Assembly (NCBI RefSeq): GCF_004791165.1
Contig: NZ_SRUZ01000001.1
Location: 726,382 to 790,381 of the forward strand
Length of the DNA: 64,000 nucleotides
Direction of reading: 5' to 3'
From: Mesorhizobium sp. M8A.F.Ca.ET.218.01.1.1
GTDB taxonomy: Bacteria; Pseudomonadota; Alphaproteobacteria; Rhizobiales; Rhizobiaceae
Shown here: piece by piece, positions 19,735 to 30,060 of the stretch
How the letters are laid out: every line of letters starts with the position of its first letter
How positions within the stretch are numbered: position 1 is the stretch's first letter
Position numbers and translations under genes: made by a program
Notes under the pieces: generated by a model
Told to the model about the DNA's origin: nothing
The model's input: only the letters and a program-made list of their open reading frames with translations
The model's database searches: none

Positions 19735-19767
19735 TTATCATACTCGTCAATTGATCTGGTATGATAA
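19735..19767. promoter_or_regulatory. Inverted repeat between araF operon and dgoR-like gene (candidate operator)
   Basis: TTATCATAC at 19735-19743 and its exact complement GTATGATAA at 19759-19767 flank 15 nt. Read outward, each arm is (C)TGGTATGATAA or CGAGTATGATAA. The sequence sits 58 nt upstream of araF (minus) and about 110 nt upstream of the GntR gene (plus), a good position to control both. GntR/FadR-type proteins bind short inverted repeats of this kind; binding here is inferred. Confidence 0.6.
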
Positions 19768-19876
19768 TTAAGATACATGCTCTGACCAGGGATCGCTGGC
19801 GCAAATCATCCGCATCCGGTAAGGCCGGGCCGGTTGTGCGAAACCAGTGGGTTCGCCGCCTTGGAGGAGGGCTGAG

Positions 19877-20623
19877 GTGACCGAAACGTCTAAGAAGGCT
19901 TCAGCCGACACGGCCACGCGCCGCCCGCGCGTCATGCCCGATGTGACGAAGGCGATCGCCTCCGACATCTTTTCCGGGCGCTATCCGGCCGGCTCTTCCC
20001 TGCCCACCGAAAACGAACTCGGCGTCGAGTATGGCGTCAGCCGCACCGTCATCCGCGAAGCCCTGAAGGTGCTGGCCGCCAAGGGGCTGGTGCTATCGCG
20101 GCCGCGCGTCGGCACCATCGTGTGCAACGAGGACGACTGGAACATCATCGACCCGCAAGTGCTGGCCTGGCACGCGCCGCATGCGCTTGACGACAAGCTG
20201 TTCGATGCCATCCTGGAGACACGCCGGGCCATCGAGCCGCTGGTCGCCGAGTTGGCCGCCACGCGTGCGACGCTGCAGGAGATCGCCGATCTGGAGGCCG
20301 CGTGGCGCGGCATGGCTGATGCCGGCGAGGACCTCGCCGCCTTCTCGCGCAGCGACATTGCTTTCCACCAGATCGTCTATGCCGCCAGCCACAACCCGAT
20401 CTTCCGCCAGATCGGCAACCTGATCGACACCGGGCTGAAATTCTCGCTGGAAGCGACGGCAACCATCTCGCTCGACCGCCGCATGGAAGCCGTGGCGGCG
20501 CACCGCGAAGTGGTGGAGGCGCTGCGCATGCGCGACGCCGAGGCAGCGCGTGGTGCCGCCAACCGGATTCTCGACCTTGCGGCGCGCGACCTCGTCAGCG
20601 CCAAGAAACTCAAGAACAACTGA
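19877..20623 (+). CDS. GntR-family (FadR/FCD) regulator, DgoR-like
   Basis: About 248 residues from a GTG at 19877, which follows GGAGGAGGG by 5 nt; a GTG at 19847 is in frame but poorer. The wHTH is in [41 protein letters not shown] and [16 protein letters not shown], between the two domains, strongly recalls DgoR, the galactonate repressor. The FCD domain has [14 protein letters not shown] and [10 protein letters not shown] metal-site residues. The gene ends 8 nt before dgoD and diverges from the araF operon. It probably responds to a sugar acid or its keto-deoxy derivative. Confidence 0.87.
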   Translation: MTETSKKASADTATRRPRVMPDVTKAIASDIFSGRYPAGSSLPTENELGVEYGVSRTVIREALKVLAAKGLVLSRPRVGTIVCNEDDWNIIDPQVLAWHAPHALDDKLFDAILETRRAIEPLVAELAATRATLQEIADLEAAWRGMADAGEDLAAFSRSDIAFHQIVYAASHNPIFRQIGNLIDTGLKFSLEATATISLDRRMEAVAAHREVVEALRMRDAEAARGAANRILDLAARDLVSAKKLKNN

Positions 20624-20631
20624 GACCGCGC

Positions 20632-21780
20632 ATGAAAATCATCTCGCTCACCACCTACATCGTTCCGCCACGCTGGCTGTTCCTGAAGATCGAGACAGAT
20701 GCCGGCGTCACCGGCTGGGGCGAGCCGGTGGTCGAAGGCCGCGCGTTGACCGTCGAAGCGGCGGTCAAGGAGCTTGGCGATTATCTGATCGGCAAGGATC
20801 CTCGCCTGATCGAGGATCATTGGACGGTGATGCATCGCGGCGGCTTCTACCGCGGCGGGCCGATCCTGATGAGCGCCATTGCAGGCATCGACCAGGCGCT
20901 GTGGGACATCAAGGGCAAGGCGCTCGGCGTGCCCGTGCATGAACTGCTCGGCGGCAGACTGCGCGACACCATCAAGGTCTATTCCTGGATCGGCGGCGAC
21001 CGGCCGGCGGAAGTGGCGGCTGGCGCCAAGGAAGTCGTGGCCCGCGGCTTCCTGGCGCTCAAGATGAACGGCACGGAGGAACTGCAGATCGTCGACAGCC
21101 ACGACAGAATAGATGCCGCCATCGAACGCGTCGCCATGGTGCGCGAGGCGGTCGGGCCCAATATCGGCATCGCCGTCGATTTCCATGGCCGCGTCCACCG
21201 GCCGATGGCCCGCATCCTCGTCAAGGAATTGGAGCCCTACCGCCTGATGTTCATCGAGGAGCCGGTGCTCAGCGAAAACCGCGAGGCGCTGAAGGAGATC
21301 GCCGCCCTTGGCTCGACGCCGATCGCGCTCGGCGAGCGGCTCTACAGCCGCTGGGACTTCAAATCCGTGTTCGAGGAAGGCGTCGTCGACATCATCCAGC
21401 CCGATCTGTCGCATGCCGGCGGCATCACCGAGTGCCGCAAGATCGCGGCTATGGCGGAGGCGTATGACGTGGCGGTGGCGCCGCACTGCCCGCTCGGACC
21501 GATCGCGCTCGCCGCCTGCCTGCAGCTCGATGCCGTGAGCTACAACTGTTTCATCCAGGAGCAGAGCCTGGGCATCCACTACAACGCCGCCAACGACCTG
21601 CTCGACTACGCCGCCAACAAGGACGTCTTCCGCTACGAGGATGGCTATGTCGCCATCCCCGACGGCCCGGGGCTCGGCGTCGAGATCGACGAGGACTATG
21701 TCAAGGAGCGGGCCAAGGAAGGCCACCGCTGGCGCAACCCGATCTGGCGCCACAAGGACGGCTCCTTCGCCGAGTGGTGA
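20632..21780 (+). CDS. dgoD: D-galactonate dehydratase
   Basis: 382 residues, exactly the length of E. coli DgoD. An enolase-superfamily enzyme that dehydrates D-galactonate to 2-keto-3-deoxy-D-galactonate. Residues of the family's metal and acid-base sites are visible: VDFHGRVH (Asp-x-His), [10 protein letters not shown] (Glu), [13 protein letters not shown] (Glu), [19 protein letters not shown] and [14 protein letters not shown] (His). Near the N-terminus [20 protein letters not shown] is also diagnostic. It forms a unit with the DgoR-like gene. The following steps (dgoK, dgoA) are not in the window. Confidence 0.94.
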   Translation: MKIISLTTYIVPPRWLFLKIETDAGVTGWGEPVVEGRALTVEAAVKELGDYLIGKDPRLIEDHWTVMHRGGFYRGGPILMSAIAGIDQALWDIKGKALGVPVHELLGGRLRDTIKVYSWIGGDRPAEVAAGAKEVVARGFLALKMNGTEELQIVDSHDRIDAAIERVAMVREAVGPNIGIAVDFHGRVHRPMARILVKELEPYRLMFIEEPVLSENREALKEIAALGSTPIALGERLYSRWDFKSVFEEGVVDIIQPDLSHAGGITECRKIAAMAEAYDVAVAPHCPLGPIALAACLQLDAVSYNCFIQEQSLGIHYNAANDLLDYAANKDVFRYEDGYVAIPDGPGLGVEIDEDYVKERAKEGHRWRNPIWRHKDGSFAEW

Positions 21781-21789
21781 GCAGCCAAG

Positions 21790-22110
21790 CTACCACATTT
21801 TTCTCAGCATTATCGAGCAACGGTCTTCTGGCACGTCACCAACGCCGTCCGTGTTCACGATGAGATCAGACGGGAAACTCTTTTCGATAACGAAACCCAG
21901 CTTCTCACAAGCGGCAACGCATCGAACGACGGAAATCGATGCGTTGTTCCCAAGCGAGTTGCGTCCAGAGTTATCCGCCCCGATGAAGCATAGAGCCTGT
22001 TTGTTGTCGCTATCGCGGCGCATCCTGACGATGCCCGGCGGAGGGTCGCATGCGGTAAGTGCCAGCGCCAACCCAGCAAGAGCGAGTGTAATCAGACTGC
22101 CGTTCCGCAT
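21790..22110 (-). CDS. Small putative lipoprotein, function unknown
   Basis: 106 residues from an ATG at 22110. The signal peptide MRNGSLITLALAGLALALTAC contains a lipobox (LTAC), so the mature protein should begin at Cys21 and be anchored in a membrane facing the periplasm. Three more cysteines (ALCFIG, VRCVAACEK) may form disulfides, and the C-terminus is VPEDRCSIMLRKMW. I recognise no family. It converges on dgoD with 9 nt between them and lies downstream of tRNA-Ala on the same strand. Confidence 0.6.
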   Translation of the reverse strand: MRNGSLITLALAGLALALTACDPPPGIVRMRRDSDNKQALCFIGADNSGRNSLGNNASISVVRCVAACEKLGFVIEKSFPSDLIVNTDGVGDVPEDRCSIMLRKMW

Positions 22111-22188
22111 TGACCTATCCCACCCCGCTGAAACGGAGACGGACCAGTTAGCATGCGCGCTGACAAAAAGCTGAAACTCTAGAGAACT

Positions 22189-22264
<76 letters not shown>

Positions 22265-22436
22265 ACTCCCGGCAGTCTGCCGGCGCCGTTTCCGGCGAGA
22301 GATCGGCGAGGGTTGGAAGACCGCGCCGTTAGTGCAGGCGGCTTCTAACCCCGCCTTTCCCAGATATCAAGCCTTCATCGGCGGCTTTTTCTTCACAGGC
22401 CGTGAAAGCCGGCAAACGCTTGCGTTCGAGACCTTG

Positions 22437-22829
22437 TCAGACCTCGTCGTCGTCGTCGCCGACGCCGATCATGTCGGCAACATCGTCGTCTTCTTCCTCT
22501 TCGTCGGCAAGGAAGGTGTCATCCTCGTCGTCGCCGAGATCGACATCATCCTCGTCGTCGCCGAGATCGGGAAGATCGTCGCCGCCCTTGGCCTCGTCAT
22601 CGGCCTCTTCCAGCGAAACGACTTCGGCGCCCTCTTCGTCCTCGGCGTCCACTTCCTTCTCGGCCACTTCCTCCTCCTCCTCGACGGCGGCGATCTTGCC
22701 TTCGTCGAAATAGGAACGCGGATAGCTCTTGCCGGTATAGGGCGAGACGATCGGGTCTTTGTTCAGGTCGTAAAATTTCCGGCCCGTTTCAGGGTCGATG
22801 CGTTTTGTGCCAAGTTCGGTTTTTGCCAC
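22437..22829 (-). CDS. FYDLN acidic-domain protein (TIGR02300 family)
   Basis: 130 residues. The N-terminus AKTELGTKRIDPETGRKFYDLNKDP, with PIVSPYTGKSYPRSYF, is the conserved FYDLN domain of alphaproteobacteria; the remaining 80 residues are a long Glu/Asp-rich tail (runs of EEEEE, DDEDD, EEEEDDD). The function is unknown. I use a GTG start at 22829, where GAGG is suitably placed; an upstream in-frame start at 22886 adds unconserved sequence. Its place next to tRNA-Ala and divergent from aroA is common in Rhizobiales. The first part resembles a zinc-ribbon-like fold without obvious cysteines. Confidence 0.87.
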   Translation of the reverse strand: MAKTELGTKRIDPETGRKFYDLNKDPIVSPYTGKSYPRSYFDEGKIAAVEEEEEVAEKEVDAEDEEGAEVVSLEEADDEAKGGDDLPDLGDDEDDVDLGDDEDDTFLADEEEEDDDVADMIGVGDDDDEV

Positions 22830-22996
22830 GGCAAGCCTCGTCAATAAAAGAGTGGTCCCCTTAACCACTGTTTGCAGCGCTGTCAAAGCGAAAAGCCGGC
22901 GTCACAAAACCAAGCATTGAAAGGCCTCGCGCCAAGTGACGACCATGGGGATGACCATTTCGCCTCGCCGTGATAGGAGACCGCCGCAACAAATGA

Positions 22997-24394
<1,398 letters not shown>

Positions 24395-24443
24395 TTGTCG
24401 ATGGCAATTGCAAACCTCGGAGATTGGATGCCGACATCCCTCC

Positions 24444-24632
24444 CTTCGTCATCCTGGGGCGAAGCAAGGAGCGGAGCGACGCGGCGCAGACCCCAGGATC
24501 CATGCCGTGACTTCAACGCTCCACAACGGTGCAATATTCTGCTCCGCGGCATCCTTCGGTTGAGGACACGGCATGGATCCCAGGGTCTCCGCGACGGAGC
24601 TTCGCTCCTGCTCCGCCCTAGGATGACGAACG
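24444..24632. repeat. Long imperfect inverted repeat between aroA and cmk
   Basis: About 66-nt arms (24444-24509 and 24567-24632) are imperfect reverse complements of each other. Shared blocks include TTCGTCATCCT and GGATCCATGCCGTG; 57 nt separate them. It has the shape of a mobile-type intergenic palindrome of rhizobial genomes that folds into a long hairpin. No good coding frame crosses it. It may end aroA transcription or stabilise its mRNA; neither is shown. Confidence 0.75.
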
Positions 24633-24654
24633 CGTTGGGATCGACGGCCCGCGA

Positions 24655-25305
24655 ATGACCCACCCCTTCACCATCGCCATCGACGGCCCTGCCGGTGCCG
24701 GCAAGGGCACCCTCGCCCGCCGTCTGGCCGACCACTACCGGCTGAACCTGCTCGACACCGGCCTCACCTACCGGGCGGTGGCCTATGCGCTGATCCAGCA
24801 CGCGCTGCCGCTCGACAATGTCTCAGCGGCAGAGACCGCGGCGCGCCAGGTCGACCTGGCAAAGCTCGACCGCGCGGTGCTGTCGGCGCATGCGGTTGGC
24901 GAAGCGGCTTCGAAGGTCGCGGTTTTCCCGACCGTGCGCCGCATCCTGGTCGAAAAGCAGCGCGATTTCGCCAGGACGCCGCCGGGCGCGGTGCTTGACG
25001 GGCGCGATATCGGCACCGTCGTGTGTCCCGACGCCGACATCAAACTCTATGTGACGGCGAGTGCCGAAGTGCGGGCACGCCGCCGGCTGGCCGAGATCGA
25101 AAGCATCGGCGGCACCGCCGATTTCGCCGAAATCCTTGCCGATATCCAACGCCGCGACGAGCGCGACATGGGCCGGGCCGACTCGCCGCTGAAGCCGGCC
25201 GCCGACGCGCACTTGCTTGATACCAGCGAAATGGCTATAGAAGCCGCGTTTCTCGCGGCCATGTCTGTTATCGACGACGTGCTGGCCAAGAGAAACAAGG
25301 CCTGA
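24655..25305 (+). CDS. cmk: Cytidylate kinase
   Basis: 216 residues; phosphorylates CMP and dCMP with ATP. P-loop [19 protein letters not shown] at the N-terminus, [15 protein letters not shown] for nucleotide binding, [23 protein letters not shown] (the GRDIG motif), [10 protein letters not shown], and [25 protein letters not shown] in the lid and C-terminal part. Normal length for the family. It lies between aroA and rpsA, the standard arrangement, with rpsA 206 nt downstream. Confidence 0.96.
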   Translation: MTHPFTIAIDGPAGAGKGTLARRLADHYRLNLLDTGLTYRAVAYALIQHALPLDNVSAAETAARQVDLAKLDRAVLSAHAVGEAASKVAVFPTVRRILVEKQRDFARTPPGAVLDGRDIGTVVCPDADIKLYVTASAEVRARRRLAEIESIGGTADFAEILADIQRRDERDMGRADSPLKPAADAHLLDTSEMAIEAAFLAAMSVIDDVLAKRNKA

Positions 25306-25511
25306 TCCGGGTTTTCTCCCGCGTTTCCGTTGCCGGAGGCGAAGAAAATACCCATATCGAGCACGAACCAGCCTGCCAGCATTCTTCATGCGCCGGAATT
25401 GCCGCTCGAAAAGCGGCCCAGGGCTTTTTAGCCCGGAACGCCGGCAGGCCAACGCAACGCTAACCCACGGCGCCCGTCCCGCTCGAGATGCGGGGCACTC
25501 CAGGAGAAACA

Positions 25512-27209
25512 ATGTCAGCTGCAAATCCCACTCGCGATGATTTCGCGAGCCTGCTCGAAGAATCATTCACCACCGGCCATTCCGGCGAAGGTCAGGTCGT
25601 CAAGGGTACGATCACGGCGATCGAAAAGGACATGGCCATCATCGACGTCGGCCTGAAGGTCGAAGGCCGCGTGCCGCTGAAGGAATTCGGCGTCAAGGGC
25701 AAGGACACCACCCTCAAGGTCGGTGACACCGTCGAAGTCTATGTCGAGCGCATCGAGAACGCGCTTGGCGAAGCCATGCTTTCCCGTGAGAAGGCCCGCC
25801 GCGAAGAGAGCTGGGTCCGCCTCGAAGAGAAGTTCACCAAGGGTGAGCGCGTCGAAGGCGTCATCTTCAACCAGGTCAAGGGCGGCTTCACCGTCGACCT
25901 CGACGGCGCCGTGGCCTTCCTGCCGCGCAGCCAGGTCGATATCCGCCCGATCCGCGACGTTTCCCCGCTGATGCACAACCCGCAGCCCTTCGAGATCCTC
26001 AAGATGGATCGCCGCCGCGGCAACATCGTGGTTTCGCGCCGCACCGTGCTCGAGGAGAGCCGCGCCGAACAGCGTTCGGAAATCGTGCAGAACCTTGAAG
26101 AAGGCCAGGTGGTCGAAGGCGTCGTCAAGAACATCACCGACTACGGTGCGTTCGTCGACCTCGGCGGCATCGACGGCCTGCTGCACGTCACCGACATGGC
26201 ATGGCGCCGCGTCAACCATCCGACCGAAATCCTCAACATCGGTCAGACAGTCAAGGTGCAGATCATCCGCATCAACCAGGAAACCCACCGCATCTCGCTC
26301 GGCATGAAGCAGCTCGAGAGCGATCCGTGGTCCGAGATCGGCACCAAGTTCCCGATCGGCAAGAAGATCAAGGGCACCGTCACCAACATCACCGACTACG
26401 GCGCGTTCGTCGAGCTGGAGCCGGGCATCGAGGGTCTCATCCACGTTTCGGAAATGTCGTGGACGAAGAAGAACGTGCACCCCGGCAAGATCCTGTCGAC
26501 GACGCAGGAAGTCGACGTGGTGGTGCTCGAGGTCGATCCGGCCAAGCGCCGCATCTCGCTCGGCCTCAAGCAGACGCTGGAGAATCCGTGGCAGGCTTTC
26601 GCCTCGAGCCATCCGGTCGGCAGCCAGGTCGAGGGCGAGGTCAAGAACAAGACCGAGTTCGGCCTGTTCATCGGCCTCGAAGGCGACGTGGACGGCATGG
26701 TCCACCTCTCCGACCTCGACTGGACCCGTCCGGGCGAGCAGGTCATCGAAGAGTACAATCGCGGCGACATGGTCAAGGCGCAGGTGCTCGACGTCGACAT
26801 CGACAAGGAGCGCATCTCGCTCGGCATCAAGCAGCTGGCCAAGGACTCGGTCGGCGAAGCCGCGACGTCAGGCGAACTGCGCAAGAACGCGGTCGTCACC
26901 TGCGAAGTCATCGGCGTCAAGGATGGCGGTCTGGAAGTGCGGCTGGTCGACAGCGGCATCGAGACCTTCATCAAGCGCTCCGACCTCAGCCGTGATCGCG
27001 ACGAGCAGCGCCCCGAGCGCTTCACCGTCGGCCAGAAGGTCGACGCCCGCGTCATCGCCTTCGACAAGAAGACCCGCAAGCTGCAGGTCTCGATCAAGGC
27101 GCTGGAAATCGCCGAAGAGAAGGAAGCGGTCGCACAGTACGGCTCGACCGACTCCGGCGCTTCGCTGGGCGACATCCTGGGCGCCGCGCTGAAGAAGCAG
27201 GGCAACTAA
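25512..27209 (+). CDS. rpsA: 30S ribosomal protein S1
   Basis: 565 residues with six S1 OB-fold repeats; the last four are the most alike ([22 protein letters not shown]-type: [60 protein letters not shown]). S1 binds mRNA and helps the ribosome initiate. The ATG at 25512 follows AGGAG by 5 nt. The 206-nt leader contains a short GGGCT/AGCCC hairpin near 25421-25434 that might take part in autoregulation; this is weak. A strong terminator follows the stop. Confidence 0.97.
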   Translation: [565 protein letters not shown]

Positions 27210-27248
27210 GTCCTTCGCAACGCGAAGCTCTTCCAGAGCCCAAAAACA

Positions 27249-27284
27249 AAACCCCGCCGGATCGCTCCGGCGGGGTTTTTCTTT
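27249..27284 (+). terminator. Rho-independent terminator of rpsA
   Basis: AACCCCGCCGGA pairs with TCCGGCGGGGTT around a short ATCGC-type loop, followed by TTTTTC. It lies 40 nt after the rpsA stop. Confidence 0.93.
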
Positions 27285-27337
27285 GGAGCGGTTCAGCGCT
27301 TGATAGATTCGCCGACCCGCTCCAACTCTTTGTTTTC

Positions 27338-27408
27338 ACGCAATTCCCAAGGGAAACCGCTACGCGTTCTTCCCGGGAAAACCGTTACGCACTTTTCCTG
27401 GAATTGCT
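27338..27408. repeat. Dispersed palindromic repeat, copy 1
   Basis: A 71-nt element starting ACGCAATTCCCAAGGGAAAC and ending CCTGGAATTGCT; its ends are inverted (GCAATTCC / GGAATTGC). Closely related copies are at 29990-30060 (same orientation) and 46118-46178 (reversed). Internally GGGAAAAC-type blocks recur. Likely one of the small non-coding repeat families of rhizobia. Confidence 0.8.
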
Positions 27409-27430
27409 CTCGGCGAAATGCTCTTGAAGT

Positions 27431-28138
27431 TCAGGCCCTGCCGTAGAGCGGCACCAGCGTTCCGCTCATTGCCCGGTTGGTGGGCGAGACGAGATAGGCG
27501 ATTGATTCGGCCGCAGCTTCGAGGCTGACCCATTTGGTGAAATCGGCATCCGGCATGTCGGCGCGGTTCGCCGGCGTGTCGAGCGTCGAGGGGGCCACGG
27601 CATTGACCAGGATGCCATTGGCCTTGAGCTCTTCCGCCATGGCCACGGTCATGGCAGCGACCGCCGCCTTGCTGGCGGTGTAGGCGACCATCCCGGCGCC
27701 GCGCCTGGGGTCGAGCCCGGCGCGCGCGGTGACATTGACGATGCGGCCGGCAGAGCCCGACGCCAGCATCGAGCGGATAGCCGCACGGCTGCACAGGAAG
27801 GTGGTGCGGGCGTTGGTGTCCATCATCTCGGCGAAGGATGCCGATTCGATCTTTTCCACCGGTGCCATGGCAAAGCCGCCCGCCAGATGGATCGATCCCC
27901 ACAAGGCAGGGACCTGAGAATAGAAGGCTTCGACCTTGGCGGAGTCCGACAGGTCGACATTGTGCGCCAGCTTCACATTGTCGTGCGCGGTGAAGGGGAA
28001 GTGCTGAGGTGCCGCAGCGTGCGCGTTCGGCACATGACAGATCGCGCCCTGCTCCAGCAGCCTGCCGACCACCGCCCCACCGAGCGCGCCGGTTCCACCG
28101 GTCACAACGATATGCCTGCCTTCAAGTGTTTCCGTCAT
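27431..28138 (-). CDS. SDR-family oxidoreductase
   Basis: 235 residues. Cofactor motif VTGGTGALGGAVVGRLL near residue 13; LAGGFAMAPVEKI takes the place of NNAG; catalytic Ser is in IVNVTARAG (a Thr/Ala-rich version) and the Tyr-Lys pair in YTASKAAV. C-terminal ...GTLVPLYGRA resembles a short group of SDRs rather than the classic VDGG end. It lies downstream of the ThDP enzyme on the same strand, after 235 nt, so it may belong to the same catabolic cluster. Substrate unknown. Confidence 0.8.
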   Translation of the reverse strand: MTETLEGRHIVVTGGTGALGGAVVGRLLEQGAICHVPNAHAAAPQHFPFTAHDNVKLAHNVDLSDSAKVEAFYSQVPALWGSIHLAGGFAMAPVEKIESASFAEMMDTNARTTFLCSRAAIRSMLASGSAGRIVNVTARAGLDPRRGAGMVAYTASKAAVAAMTVAMAEELKANGILVNAVAPSTLDTPANRADMPDADFTKWVSLEAAAESIAYLVSPTNRAMSGTLVPLYGRA

Positions 28139-28373
28139 CCTGGACCGCTCCTGTCATTTTTATGACTTTTGTCGTTGGTTAGCCGCGCCGACGCGAAGCG
28201 TCGCGCCTTTCAGTCAATCACTCAACCGATATCTCGACATGGCAGCCGTCACGTCTTTGCATGCGTCAGCGCACCGTCGAATAGCGAAGCCGCCCGGACG
28301 CGGCTCATGCCTTCCAAGACTAAGCCGGCAAATGGTCCGCTTCCGGACGGGGACCAAGGCCGGCATGGATGGT

Positions 28374-29954
28374 TCAAACGACCGTGATTTCGATGACACG
28401 TGGCAGTCCCGTTGCCCGGGCGTGCTTCAGCGCCTGTGGCAAGGCGTCGATGTCGGCCAGCCTTTCGGCTGATATGCCATAGGCTTCGGCAAGCTTGCAG
28501 AAATCGGGCGGCGCCGGCGACACGCCGACAGGTTCCACGCCGACATCGAGCATCGAGGTCTCGATCTCGCGATAGCCTCTGTTGTTCCAGACGACGAAGA
28601 TGACAGGTGCTTCGGAATCGAGTGCTACGGCTATCTCCGGCAAGGTGAACTGGAAGCCGCCGTCGCCGGTCAGGCAGACAACCGGGGCATCGGGCATGGC
28701 GAGTGCCGCGCCGATCGCCGCCGGAGGGCCATAGCCCAGCGCGCCGAAGCCGGTCGCGGCATTGAACCAGCCGCCGGGCCGGTCGTGGTCGTAGTAGAGG
28801 TTGGCGGCGTAAATCGGCTGGGTGGAGTCGCCGACGATGATGGCTCCGGGCAAGGCATCGCGGATCATTTCCACGGCATGCACCTGCGCCGCATAGGCCG
28901 GGCTCAACTCGGCAAAGGCGGCCTTTCGCCCCGCCGCGGCGCGGCCATGGCCGTCTTCGCCGGCGCTGTGGGCGGGATCGATCGCCGCAAGCAGGGCCTC
29001 GATCGCCACGGCGCAATCGGCCTGGATGGCGATCGTCGCCGGGCGCCGCGCAAGCTGGTCGGCGCCGATGTCGATACGGATCAGGTTCGAAGGCAGCACG
29101 AAGCCGCCGTCGCCATAGCCGTCATAGTCGGTCGGACCGAATTCGGTGCCGGCGGCGATCACCAGATCTGCCTCGGCCATCAGCGCGCGAACCGCTTTCA
29201 GGCTTGGGCTTGCCGGCACGCAAAGCGGATGACCATGCATCAGGCCGCGTGCGTTGGTGGTCTCGACAACCGGCGCGCCCAGTCTTTCGGCAAGCCGCCG
29301 CAGTGGAGCTTCCGCCTTCCTGGCGCCGCCGCCGGCAAGGATCATCGGACGGCGCGCTACGTTGATTAGCTTCGCCGCCTCGGCAATTGCCCCGGCGTCC
29401 GGAGCGGGCGGGGCGGCATTGCTCAACGCAGCCGCAAGACCGTCGGCGGGCTTCACCATGACGTCGGTCGGAATTTCGATGTGCACCGGTCCTGGACGCG
29501 CGGACGAAAACAACGCGAAGGCACGGGCGAGCGCGCCCGGCAGTTCTGCGGCCTCGGTGATGCGCTCCGAGAACAGCGCTACCTTCTCCATCATGCCGCG
29601 CTGGTCGGGCAATTCATGCAGGAAGCCGAACCCCTTGCCGAGCGTGTCGGTGGCGTTGACGCCAGAGATCACCAGCATCGGCACCGAATCGGCGCGCGCC
29701 TGGCCCATGGCGGTGATGGTGTTGGTCAACCCCGGCCCGGTGATGACGAAGGCGACGCCCGGCCTGCCGCTGGCGCGGGCGTAGCCGTCGGCCATGAAGC
29801 CGGCGCCCTGTTCGTGGCGCGGCGTGACATGGCGGATCCTAGACCTCGCCAGGCCGCGATAGAGCTCGACCGTGTGGACGCCGGGGATGCCGAAGACGGT
29901 GTCGACACCATGGGCCTCGAGTAGCGAAATGAGCGCTTCGCCGATGGTGGTCAT
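28374..29954 (-). CDS. Thiamine diphosphate-dependent enzyme (AruI-like 2-oxo acid decarboxylase / acetolactate synthase-like)
   Basis: 526 residues with the three domains of the family. N-terminal pyrimidine-binding part: GEALISLLEAHGVDTVFGIPGVHTVELYRGL and the catalytic Glu region TPRHEQGAGFMADGYAR. Central domain: ARRPMILAGGGARKAEAPLRRLAE. C-terminal ThDP/Mg part: VVCLTGDGGFQFTLPEIAVA (GDGG) through WNNRGYREIE. The pattern 'TVELYRGLARSRIRHVTPRHEQG' recalls 5-guanidino-2-oxopentanoate decarboxylase (AruI) of the arginine transaminase route. A dimethylargininase-like gene, a basic-amino-acid-type transporter and an imino-acid reductase nearby support a guanidino-compound role. Glyoxylate carboligase or acetolactate synthase activity remains possible. 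Confidence 0.72.
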   Translation of the reverse strand: MTTIGEALISLLEAHGVDTVFGIPGVHTVELYRGLARSRIRHVTPRHEQGAGFMADGYARASGRPGVAFVITGPGLTNTITAMGQARADSVPMLVISGVNATDTLGKGFGFLHELPDQRGMMEKVALFSERITEAAELPGALARAFALFSSARPGPVHIEIPTDVMVKPADGLAAALSNAAPPAPDAGAIAEAAKLINVARRPMILAGGGARKAEAPLRRLAERLGAPVVETTNARGLMHGHPLCVPASPSLKAVRALMAEADLVIAAGTEFGPTDYDGYGDGGFVLPSNLIRIDIGADQLARRPATIAIQADCAVAIEALLAAIDPAHSAGEDGHGRAAAGRKAAFAELSPAYAAQVHAVEMIRDALPGAIIVGDSTQPIYAANLYYDHDRPGGWFNAATGFGALGYGPPAAIGAALAMPDAPVVCLTGDGGFQFTLPEIAVALDSEAPVIFVVWNNRGYREIETSMLDVGVEPVGVSPAPPDFCKLAEAYGISAERLADIDALPQALKHARATGLPRVIEITVV

Positions 29955-29989
29955 TGCTTTACTCCCCTGTCTCTTTGTTCTTAGTTCTT

Positions 29990-30060
29990 ACGCAATTCCC
30001 AAGCGAAAGCGCTACGCGCTTTTCCTGGGAAAACCCGTTCTCATTTTTCCTGGAATTGCT
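29990..30060. repeat. Dispersed palindromic repeat, copy 2 (overlaps a TetR gene end)
   Basis: Same element as at 27338-27408, same orientation, starting ACGCAATTCCC and ending CCTGGAATTGCT. The last 20 nt overlap the 3' end of the TetR gene, so its final residues (KQFQEK) and stop codon come from the repeat. Confidence 0.8.

Noticed and set aside
24395..24658. Small frame inside the aroA-cmk spacer
   Set aside because: It coincides with the long inverted repeat and has no ribosome site or recognisable protein.
25563..26705. Minus-strand frame opposite rpsA
   Set aside because: Antisense shadow of the six S1 repeats.
28139..28373. Coding sequence in the gap between the SDR and ThDP enzyme genes
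   Set aside because: Frames of 60-77 codons exist on both strands but without ribosome sites or recognisable sequence.
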